Source: Thermocladium sp. UBA166 (GTDB lineage Archaea; Thermoproteota; Thermoprotei; Thermoproteales; Thermocladiaceae). From it: a stretch of DNA of 5,590 nt. Positions 1 to 4,438 of the stretch are shown here, piece by piece; position 1 is the first letter of the stretch; each line of letters begins with the position of its first letter. A model generated the notes under the pieces. That model saw only the letters and a program-made list of their open reading frames with translations, had not been told where the DNA came from and did no database searches. Location of the stretch: NCBI GenBank assembly GCA_002508315.1, contig DAHE01000006.1:160-5749 (forward strand). Reading direction: 5' to 3'. The translations under genes were made by a program, and so were the position numbers.

Positions 1-41
1 TCTTGAGTCCGCCCCCTTTGACCATGCTCGGGCACCCCCGC
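1..41 (-). tRNA. tRNA-Leu(CAA), 5' half, cut by the window edge
   Basis: Read on the minus strand from position 41, the sequence gives a 7-nt acceptor strand GCGGGGG, T8, G9, D-arm strand CCC (32-30), a D loop with G18G19 (23-22), the matching GGG (16-14), G26, an anticodon stem strand GCGGA (12-8) and the loop CTCAAGA (7-1). The loop gives anticodon CAA at positions 5-3, reading the Leu codon UUG. The CCCGAGC D-arm start is typical of archaeal class II tRNA-Leu. The variable arm, T arm and 3' acceptor strand lie outside the window, so the acceptor pairing cannot be checked. The last visible base is where A38 would fall; archaeal introns often sit between positions 37 and 38, so an intron cannot be excluded. 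A TATA box lies 32 nt upstream. Confidence 0.85.
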
Positions 42-65
42 CTACATTGGCTTCGCCTGGAGGCG

Positions 66-73
66 TTTTTAAA
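66..73 (-). promoter_or_regulatory. TATA box of tRNA-Leu
   Basis: On the minus strand this reads TTTAAAAA. Its first T is 32 nt from G1 of the tRNA, against 31 nt between box and ATG for the two leaderless protein genes in this window. If transcription starts at the same distance, the pre-tRNA has a 5' leader of about one nucleotide. The box lies in the 55-bp gap between the rnhB stop and the tRNA, so the tRNA is an independent unit. Confidence 0.65.
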
Positions 74-96
74 GGATTCCCCGTCTCCGAATGGCC

Positions 97-723
97 TTAA
101 GCCAGGTATTTATCCATTCCCCCAAGCAATCTATCCACGGTCCTCCAAGTCCTCCGCACTATTGGGGGCAGGTCGCCGTGCTCCTTTACCCACGACTCTA
201 AGAAGGACGTGGTCCTGGGATCACTTGGGTAGCCGCTGCCGAAGTCGCCGTACTGCTTCTTCAGCTTGTCTATCTCTCCATCCCTGATCACCTTAGCCAC
301 TATGCTGGCCGCCGAGACGACTGGTATCAACGCATCGGCCTCATTCATGGCTATCACTCGCCTCCCCGTCGCCGCCTCCAGTCTGCCCCCGAACCTCTCT
401 GGCTTTGGATCCGGCGAGTCCACGTAAACAACGTCGGCACTGCATGATTGGATGAGCTCCATCATTTTCTTCATCTCCAACTCATTCAATTGATTGGCGA
501 CCACGTACCTATCTATCTCCTCGGGGGGAACCAACACGTGCTTCGCGCAGCTGGCCAGCCTCATTACCTCACCAAACAAGCGCTTCCGCTTGCTCGGCGA
601 GAGTTTCTTGGAGTCCCTCACCCCAAGCGCCCGTAGCTTGCCTTGATCGTCCACGGCCACGATGGCTATGGCCATGGGTCCAATCACGGGTCCGCGGCCC
701 GCCTCATCGATACCGGCCTCCAC
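97..723 (-). CDS. rnhB: Ribonuclease HII
   Basis: A 208-residue protein of normal length for archaeal RNase HII, which cuts the RNA strand of RNA:DNA hybrids and starts removal of single ribonucleotides from DNA in the cytoplasm. The N-terminus shows GIDEAGRG, giving metal ligands D6 and E7 and the GRG motif at 9-11 that recognises the ribonucleotide junction. D102 follows the strand VVYV, and D130 lies in NEADALIP before SAASIVAK. GSGYPSD at 162-168 carries the conserved tyrosine Y165. All four catalytic acids are present, so the enzyme should be active. The start is GTG, three residues before GIDEAGRG, as in relatives; in-frame upstream there is a TAA at 748-750 and no better start. The first 40 bp overlap the end of the DUF4129-like gene, and no promoter is seen upstream, so it is probably translated from that gene's transcript, with AGAGG at 730-734 as a possible ribosome site. 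Confidence 0.95.
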   Translation of the reverse strand: MEAGIDEAGRGPVIGPMAIAIVAVDDQGKLRALGVRDSKKLSPSKRKRLFGEVMRLASCAKHVLVPPEEIDRYVVANQLNELEMKKMMELIQSCSADVVYVDSPDPKPERFGGRLEAATGRRVIAMNEADALIPVVSAASIVAKVIRDGEIDKLKKQYGDFGSGYPSDPRTTSFLESWVKEHGDLPPIVRRTWRTVDRLLGGMDKYLA

Positions 724-1427
724 CTCATAGCCTCTGAAACCGCGCTCTTAAACTCCGCGCACTCAATGGGCGCACCGCCGTAAATGTAGGCTTCATACAT
801 ATCAACAACCCGCGACACGGCCTCCACCGCCCACGGCGGCGCCTCCTCCACCAATTCCCGGGGAGTCAATGATGGGCGGCGCGCGCCCAACCAATCCACC
901 AACCGCCTCATCTCCTCATCAATGCACCTGCGCCGCCCCTCCCTCCAAGCCAGTAGCGAAACCGACGCGGTGGCCAGGATCAGCGGGGGAAGGGGTAGGT
1001 AGGAGACCGGCGGAACATGCCGCGGAGCGTGCGAGGCTGGCGGATTGGGGGCGGAGGACCCAATGCTGCCGGTGGGGGATTGTTGAGGATTAAGCGGGGC
1101 TGGGGCCCTTCCTCGACTAGCTTGGCTGGCCGCGCGGTGAGGGATTGATGGAGGAGCGGCGCCGGGCTGGGGAGCCGCTTGCTGGGGAGGGGCGCCGTAT
1201 ACCAATAATCCCCCGGGCTCTCTATACGCCGTGACCAAGTACATAGAGCCATTGACGATTAACACGCCGCTCGAGCCGTACACCATAACGGCCCCGCCGT
1301 TCACCCTGTAAATGGTGACGCCGTTCACCTCCGTGGTGCCGTTCACTGGAAGCAGTTCCTGGGCTGAGGCGATGCAGGCCAGCGCCATAGCCGCGACCAC
1401 TACCAGGAGCAGGGGCGGGCGGGGCAT
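684..1427 (-). CDS. Secreted/anchored protein with DUF4129-like cytoplasmic tail
   Basis: I recognise the architecture but not a specific function. From the chosen ATG the protein has 247 residues: a signal peptide (1-22, hydrophobic core LLLVVVAAMALA, likely cut after ASA), a short beta-rich extracellular part (23-80) with four VNG triplets (28-30, 35-37, 42-44, 58-60), a Pro/Ala/Ser/Gln-rich linker (80-141), one membrane helix (about 143-161) followed by the positive stop WREGRRR, and a helical cytoplasmic tail. The tail has SLTPREL (186-192) and DMYEAYIYGG (209-218), resembling DUF4129, where a TPRE(L/F) motif precedes a helix ending in YG; that assignment is from memory of the family. The reading frame extends 14 residues upstream, but a TATA box sits inside that extension, so the start at 1427 fits a leaderless mRNA. 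Its last 40 bp overlap rnhB. It could be a surface or sensory protein. Confidence 0.75.
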   Translation of the reverse strand: MPRPPLLLVVVAAMALACIASAQELLPVNGTTEVNGVTIYRVNGGAVMVYGSSGVLIVNGSMYLVTAYREPGGLLVYGAPPQQAAPQPGAAPPSIPHRAASQASRGRAPAPLNPQQSPTGSIGSSAPNPPASHAPRHVPPVSYLPLPPLILATASVSLLAWREGRRRCIDEEMRRLVDWLGARRPSLTPRELVEEAPPWAVEAVSRVVDMYEAYIYGGAPIECAEFKSAVSEAMRWRPVSMRRAADP

Positions 1428-1450
1428 TAATGGCTGGGAGGCGGGCGGCG

Positions 1451-1458
1451 TTAATATA
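1451..1458 (-). promoter_or_regulatory. TATA box of the DUF4129-like/rnhB unit
   Basis: The minus strand reads TATATTAA. Its first T is 31 nt before the A of the ATG at 1427, the same distance as for rpoN, so the mRNA probably begins at the start codon. It rules out the longer start at 1469. The 93-bp gap up to the rpoN stop (1464-1556) shows no convincing gene, RNA or poly-U terminator. Confidence 0.7.
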
Positions 1459-1556
1459 CCTAAGCCCATTTAGAATTTCCAGCTGCGGGCCGGGCCCATC
1501 GATGCGCGAAGAGACGGGCGCCAGCCGTGTTCCAGCTCAATGATTGCTGCACTACG

Positions 1557-1763
1557 TCACGGATTCTCCATCCTATTGTAAGGCAAGACTGAGTCTATCA
1601 ACTCCACGTGGCCCAGCATCGTTCTCCTGCAGCAATATCTGGTGAGGCCAAGATCGTCAAGGACCTTGCCCGGATCCTCCCCCGCCGCCACTCTCTTACG
1701 GAAGGGCTCCCATAAGTGGCCCAACGGCTTGCCGCACGTCCAACACCTAACAGGAGTTATCAT
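1557..1763 (-). CDS. rpoN: DNA-directed RNA polymerase subunit Rpo10 (RpoN)
   Basis: A 68-residue protein matching the small zinc-binding subunit N/Rpo10 of archaeal RNA polymerase, equivalent to eukaryotic Rpb10 and part of the Rpo3-Rpo11-Rpo10-Rpo12 assembly platform. The zinc site is complete: C7 and C10 in RCWTCGKPLGH and the adjacent pair C44-C45 in RYCCRRT. The family signature DDLGLTRYCCRR is intact. The length is slightly above usual because of a short tail, LPYNRMENP. The gene begins with ATG and has its own TATA box 31 nt upstream, so it is probably leaderless and separate from the sulfur operon that ends 43 bp before it. In many archaea rpoN lies in a ribosomal-protein cluster (rpl13, rps9); no such neighbours are visible here. 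Confidence 0.97.
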   Translation of the reverse strand: MITPVRCWTCGKPLGHLWEPFRKRVAAGEDPGKVLDDLGLTRYCCRRTMLGHVELIDSVLPYNRMENP

Positions 1764-1786
1764 TTGCGTAAGAATAGGACCTAGCT

Positions 1787-1794
1787 TTTTTAAA
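1787..1794 (-). promoter_or_regulatory. TATA box of rpoN
   Basis: The minus strand reads TTTAAAAA inside an A/T-rich patch (1786-1800). Its first T is 31 nt before the rpoN ATG, predicting a leaderless transcript. It occupies most of the 43-bp gap after the DUF1641 stop codon. No U-rich terminator for the upstream operon is seen on this strand, so some read-through into rpoN is possible. Confidence 0.75.
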
Positions 1795-1806
1795 CTTTTT
1801 GAGGAG

Positions 1807-2427
1807 TCATTGGGGCGGGGCGGCGGTTGCCCCTAGCTTGGAGAGAACGTTGACGGCCACGGCCAATCCTCTCTTGGCGTCGTCGTTGGATAGGACGGCC
1901 TTGATTAGCCCCAGCGAGTCCTGTGGCCCTGCCTCCGCCTTTAACCCCCTCATCAAGGCGTCCACCAGACTGGCAAGGGCCTTGAAGTCGATGGCTGTTA
2001 AAGCCTTGCTGAGCTCGTCCAGATTGTTGAGTAGGTGTATGAGCCCCGTGCCCAGCAATGCCTTGGACGCGCCCCCCACCAAGTCGGGGTCCCCGGCTAA
2101 GTCCACCAGCGAGTCCAGCATCCCTGACTCATTCAATGCCTTGGCCAGGCCCAGCAGCTTCTCTACGGAGTTGACCACATCCTCGTCGGATAACGCCCCC
2201 GCCAGCCTGAGGAGATTGCCAATGCCGTTGAGGGCCCTCACTAAGTCCGTGGTGAGGAGGGCCTTGGCCAACTCCCCCACGGCGTCGCTGGATGCCAGGC
2301 TGGAGATCGCAGCCAGGATGCCGGCCTCATCCAGCCTACCCAGCAAGTCAACCGCCTTGCCCAGCAACTCCACGGTGCGGGGGGATAGGAGCTCCTCAAT
2401 CTCTTCATTAACGTCAATCGAAGCCAC
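1807..2427 (-). CDS. DUF1641 family protein, last gene of the sulfur operon
   Basis: About 206 residues, almost entirely amphipathic helices rich in Leu, Ala and Asp, without cysteines, signal peptide or membrane segment. The C-terminal stretch at about 171-199 (GLIKAVLSNDDAKRGLA and LSKLG) has the DUF1641 pattern of a helix, a D-D/K-R turn and a helix ending in LG. Similar phrases recur through the protein (LAKALLTTDLV, LAKALNESGML, ASKALLGTGLI), suggesting divergent helical repeats. From memory of the family, archaeal DUF1641 genes often lie beside SQR-like flavoproteins, and bacterial ones beside formate dehydrogenase; no biochemical role is firmly known. I infer an accessory or scaffold subunit for the flavoprotein encoded just upstream. 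The start is GTG at 2427, preceded by GGTGA with usual spacing; a GTG at 2436 overlapping the upstream stop as GTGA is the alternative. The open frame to 2502 lies in the upstream gene and is unlikely to be used. Confidence 0.85.
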   Translation of the reverse strand: MASIDVNEEIEELLSPRTVELLGKAVDLLGRLDEAGILAAISSLASSDAVGELAKALLTTDLVRALNGIGNLLRLAGALSDEDVVNSVEKLLGLAKALNESGMLDSLVDLAGDPDLVGGASKALLGTGLIHLLNNLDELSKALTAIDFKALASLVDALMRGLKAEAGPQDSLGLIKAVLSNDDAKRGLAVAVNVLSKLGATAAPPQ

Positions 2428-2432
2428 GGGGG

Positions 2433-2437
2433 TCACC
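2433..2437 (-). promoter_or_regulatory. Ribosome binding site of the DUF1641 gene
   Basis: The minus strand reads GGTGA, complementary to the crenarchaeal 16S 3' end, and contains the TGA stop of the flavoprotein gene. Five C residues separate it from GTG at 2427. It decides between the starts at 2427 and 2436 and implies translational coupling. Confidence 0.5.
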
Positions 2438-3614
2438 CGTATATCCCCTTCAACGCTGATGGGTTGGTGGCCTCGAAGAACGCGTCGAATATGGGGTCCC
2501 ACAACTCTGGGTGCCTTATCATGTCCCAGTAAATGGATGCGAAGGCCATCTTCATCAAGTGATTCACCCTATTTGGGGGGTACTTAACCACGGGGCTGTA
2601 GTAATCCCCTATCACGAACGTGCCCAGCCCGTACCCCAAGTCGAATGGGCAATTGGTCCTGCCCGTGTTCTTGGCGTCCTCACCCATCAATATCCTAGCC
2701 ACCACTCCCGCCTCTAGGTGAGCCGTCACTCCAGTCTTGGCCACAGGCAGTGCAGAGGCATCGCCTATCACGAATGCATCGTCGAATCCCTTAACCCTGT
2801 TAGTGAATTTATCGGCCAGCACGAATCCATCCTCATCAACGACGTCCTCCGGGCCGTACTTTATGCCGACTCCCACGTGGGGAGGCACGATTATTGCTAC
2901 ATCGTACTTCAACTCATCTCCTTCCAGCGAGCGTATCACCTGCTTGTCCGGCTCCACGTAATCCACCGTGAAGAAATTGACCACATCGATGCCCCTCTCC
3001 CTCATTATGGGCTCCACCACCTCATTCATAGGCTCGGCAGGGTAGGGGCGGGGGTACGGAGTCGCGAAGACTATCTTCACCTTATCCCTAAGCCCGCGGG
3101 CCCTAATGAACTCCTCAGCCAGGAATGCTCCCTCCATTGGGGATGGGGGGCAGCGGTGCTTTGGGTCCGCCACAACTATGGCTATGGTGCCTTCCCTCAC
3201 GGCGTTTAGCGTTCTCCAAACCCTCAATGCCTCATCCTCCGTGGAGTAGTAACTGCCGTACCTGGCCACCACGTCGCGCAGGCCGTTTATCTTGGAGTAA
3301 TCAACGCTTGCCCCCGTCGCTATCACCAAGTAATCATAGCCCAGCCTCCTCCCGTCAGATAACTCCACCCACCTATCGCTTAAGTTAATGGCGGTTGCTT
3401 TGGACTTGATCAACTTCACGCCCGGCTTTATGAGGCGTTGCAGGTCCATCTTTATGTTCCTCCTCGAGCCCTTGAACGCCGTGTAGAGGAGCCATGGAAG
3501 GTAGTAATTATACCCCTCCTTATCCACCAAGGTGACGGAGAACTCGTCGCTGGGCAGCCTGTTGGCCAGCATCGCGCCGCCGGCCCCGCCGCCCACTATT
3601 ACTACGTTCTTCAT
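2433..3614 (-). CDS. SQR-like FAD-dependent oxidoreductase (sulfide:quinone oxidoreductase family)
   Basis: A 393-residue flavoprotein of the two-dinucleotide-fold family. FAD site: VVIVGGGAGG (4-13), an acidic residue D31 closing the second strand, ATGA (99-102), and FVIGDAS (281-287) contacting the flavin phosphates, followed by the conserved KTG (293-295). Only two cysteines occur, C155 (KHRCPPSPMEG) and C322 (TNCPFDLGYG). Their positions fit the cysteine pair that carries sulfide-derived sulfur above the flavin in SQR (C160 and C356 in the Acidithiobacillus enzyme). The third SQR cysteine (C128) has no counterpart. The C-terminal helices (about 349-382) with aromatic and basic residues resemble the peripheral membrane anchor of SQR. 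No signal peptide is seen, so it should work on the inner membrane face and reduce quinone. Its neighbours TusA and DsrE3 suggest they pass sulfur to or from it. The start ATG lies 6 bp after the tusA stop. A related persulfide or polysulfide oxidoreductase remains possible. Confidence 0.85.
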   Translation of the reverse strand: MKNVVIVGGGAGGAMLANRLPSDEFSVTLVDKEGYNYYLPWLLYTAFKGSRRNIKMDLQRLIKPGVKLIKSKATAINLSDRWVELSDGRRLGYDYLVIATGASVDYSKINGLRDVVARYGSYYSTEDEALRVWRTLNAVREGTIAIVVADPKHRCPPSPMEGAFLAEEFIRARGLRDKVKIVFATPYPRPYPAEPMNEVVEPIMRERGIDVVNFFTVDYVEPDKQVIRSLEGDELKYDVAIIVPPHVGVGIKYGPEDVVDEDGFVLADKFTNRVKGFDDAFVIGDASALPVAKTGVTAHLEAGVVARILMGEDAKNTGRTNCPFDLGYGLGTFVIGDYYSPVVKYPPNRVNHLMKMAFASIYWDMIRHPELWDPIFDAFFEATNPSALKGIYG

Positions 3615-3623
3615 ACCTCCTCA
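3615..3623 (-). promoter_or_regulatory. Ribosome binding site of the SQR-like gene
   Basis: The minus strand reads TGAGGAGGT directly before ATG at 3614. TGAGG matches the crenarchaeal anti-Shine-Dalgarno and begins with the tusA stop codon TGA, so translation of the two genes is probably coupled. Confidence 0.5.
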
Positions 3624-3857
3624 TCTCTTGGTTATCCTTATCAACGCCCTTATCTCGCCGCCGTCCTCCTTCAACTCCAACAACTCGTTGCCCGTCTTCC
3701 TGATCCACGCCTGCACGTCCTGCTTGAAGCCCTCATCGGTGGACAGCACCTCTATCACGTCGCCGACCTTGGAGTTCCTGTACGCCTTGACCAACTCAGT
3801 TATGGGGCCGGGACACGAGAGGCCCCGTGCGTCGACTGTCCTGCTTGGCTGGGACAC
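3621..3857 (-). CDS. tusA: TusA-family sulfur carrier protein
   Basis: A small cytoplasmic protein (78 residues from GTG) of the TusA/SirA family, which carries sulfane sulfur as a persulfide on one cysteine. DARGLSCPGPITEL contains the hallmark CPGP with the active C15; it is the only cysteine. The rest follows the two-layer alpha/beta fold: helix to about 30, strand GDVIEVLST, helix FKQDVQAWIRKTG, and a final strand. The C-terminus is close to the usual family end. Three starts are possible: GTG 3866, ATG 3863 and GTG 3857. I prefer 3857 because TGAGGTGAT at 3862-3870 is a perfect Shine-Dalgarno with four bases of spacing to it and covers the other two. It lies between dsrE3 and the SQR-like gene; DsrE3-TusA pairs are known to exchange thiosulfonate sulfur in the archaeon Metallosphaera cuprina. 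A direct role with the flavoprotein here is inference. Confidence 0.93.
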   Translation of the reverse strand: MSQPSRTVDARGLSCPGPITELVKAYRNSKVGDVIEVLSTDEGFKQDVQAWIRKTGNELLELKEDGGEIRALIRITKR

Positions 3858-3861
3858 GCGC

Positions 3862-3870
3862 ATCACCTCA
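3862..3870 (-). promoter_or_regulatory. Ribosome binding site of tusA
   Basis: The minus strand reads TGAGGTGAT, a full match to the crenarchaeal 16S 3' end (ATCACCTCA). Its first three bases are the stop codon of dsrE3. With GCGC as spacer it points to GTG 3857 as the tusA start. Confidence 0.65.
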
Positions 3871-4281
3871 TATGAAGAGCACTTGGCCTCCCTCCGCCAT
3901 CTCCAGGAACGCGGCCACGCCCACCACGTCGTCCACCAGGGATGAGTCGAAGTCCTCCTTCCTGAGCCCCGCTGCTTGGGACATCATGGAGCACACGTAC
4001 ACCTTGGCGCCCATCTCCTTGGCCTGTCTCAACATATCCACCCAACTGGGCGCCTTTATCCTCTTCATTCCATCCACCAGGGAGGGAACCATCTGCTCAA
4101 ACTCCTTGGGCCACCGGGGCTCTATGGGTTTCTTGAGGAGCCTGAACATGGCCCACCCCGTGAAGAATATGAGGACGTCGTAGCCCATCGCCGCCGCCCC
4201 CTGGGAGATCACTCCCACGGGTATCATTTTATCCTCCGTCCCGGAAAACACGACCATGCCGATCTTCTTGTTCTCGCCCAT
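3868..4281 (-). CDS. DsrE3-type sulfurtransferase-like protein (DsrE/F family)
   Basis: About 137 residues, cytoplasmic, matching the DsrE/DsrF-like family in its COG2210/DsrE3 form. The pattern is IGMVVFSGTEDKM, then GVISQGAAAMGYDVLIFFTGWAMF, then a Met/Pro-rich middle (VPSLVDGMK), GAKVYVCSMMSQAAGLRKEDF, and a C-terminal GVAAFLEMAEGGQVLFI. C97 in YVCSMM is the only cysteine and sits at the family's sulfur-binding position. In M. cuprina a DsrE3 protein binds thiosulfate-derived sulfur and exchanges it with TusA, which fits its place as first gene here with tusA next (gap to the chosen tusA start 10 bp, overlapping if an earlier start is used). I chose ATG 4281, preceded by GTGAT and four bases; the GTG at 4290, part of that site, is the alternative. 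A TATA box lies about 40 nt upstream, and the gene opens the operon. Confidence 0.88.
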   Translation of the reverse strand: MGENKKIGMVVFSGTEDKMIPVGVISQGAAAMGYDVLIFFTGWAMFRLLKKPIEPRWPKEFEQMVPSLVDGMKRIKAPSWVDMLRQAKEMGAKVYVCSMMSQAAGLRKEDFDSSLVDDVVGVAAFLEMAEGGQVLFI

Positions 4282-4285
4282 ACCT

Positions 4286-4290
4286 ATCAC
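4286..4290 (-). promoter_or_regulatory. Ribosome binding site of dsrE3
   Basis: The minus strand reads GTGAT, complementary to ATCAC of the 16S 3' end, with spacer AGGT before ATG 4281. The same four-base spacing occurs before tusA. It is short, so the alternative of GTG 4290 as start codon stays open. Confidence 0.4.
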
Positions 4291-4323
4291 GCATATACTT
4301 ACTCCGTATTACTTCTATTTTGC

Positions 4324-4331
4324 CAATATAA
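4324..4331 (-). promoter_or_regulatory. TATA box of the dsrE3-tusA-SQR-DUF1641 operon
   Basis: The minus strand reads TTATATTG. Using the 31-nt rule from this window's leaderless genes, transcription would start near 4300, leaving a leader of about 19 nt before ATG 4281, enough for the Shine-Dalgarno at 4286-4290. A second A/T box at 4362-4369 could be an additional upstream promoter. Confidence 0.5.
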
Positions 4332-4361
4332 GAGAAGCCGTGCCATTTATCAGCAACAAAA

Positions 4362-4380
4362 TTTATAAAGAGCTTTTAAA
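4362..4380. promoter_or_regulatory. Near-palindromic A/T boxes, orientation unclear
   Basis: TTTATAAA (4362-4369) is a perfect palindrome and TTTTAAA (4374-4380) nearly so; both look like archaeal TATA boxes. On the minus strand the first would start a transcript near 4338 into dsrE3. On the plus strand the pair would start transcripts near 4393 or 4406, running into the hairpin-rich gap. The sequence alone does not decide. Confidence 0.35.
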
Positions 4381-4414
4381 GGGAGAACATACGGCTCCCA
4401 TGAGAACGCTCCCT
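4380..4414 (+). repeat. Short direct repeat with alternative hairpins
   Basis: GAGAAC (4383-4388) followed by GCTCCC (4394-4399) recurs as GAGAAC (4402-4407) followed directly by GCTCCC (4408-4413). AGGGAG at 4380-4385 can pair with CTCCC at 4395-4399 (5 bp) or CTCCCT at 4409-4414 (6 bp), so two hairpins compete. A 10-bp perfect palindrome TCTACGTAGA follows at 4420-4429. It may be an operator or the 5' end of an RNA; function unknown. Confidence 0.35.
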
Positions 4415-4438
4415 AAGCCTCTACGTAGAAAGAAATAG

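Noticed and set aside
980..1252. 90-codon open frame on the minus strand within the DUF4129-like gene
   Set aside because: It is an out-of-frame reading of the Pro/Ala-rich linker; low complexity only.
1464..1556. Possible small RNA between rpoN and the DUF4129-like gene (GGGCCGGGCCC palindrome, repeated TTCCAGCT)
   Set aside because: The palindrome leaves no loop, no C/D or H/ACA boxes are present, and no promoter points into the gap.
1799..2587. 262-codon open frame on the plus strand
   Set aside because: It is antisense to the DUF1641 gene and the end of the SQR-like gene; it is Ser/Pro/Arg-rich, as expected from reading GC-rich archaeal codons backwards, and has no domain motif or ribosome site.
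2718..3209. 163-codon open frame on the plus strand
   Set aside because: It is antisense to the SQR-like flavoprotein, His/Arg-rich without family motifs; the minus-strand frame has clear FAD motifs.
4400..4438. 12-codon basic peptide (MRTLPKPLRRKK) after A/T boxes on the plus strand
   Set aside because: Its ATG fits neither predicted start (4393 or 4406) by the 31-nt rule, there is no ribosome site, and the sequence matches no small ribosomal protein I know.
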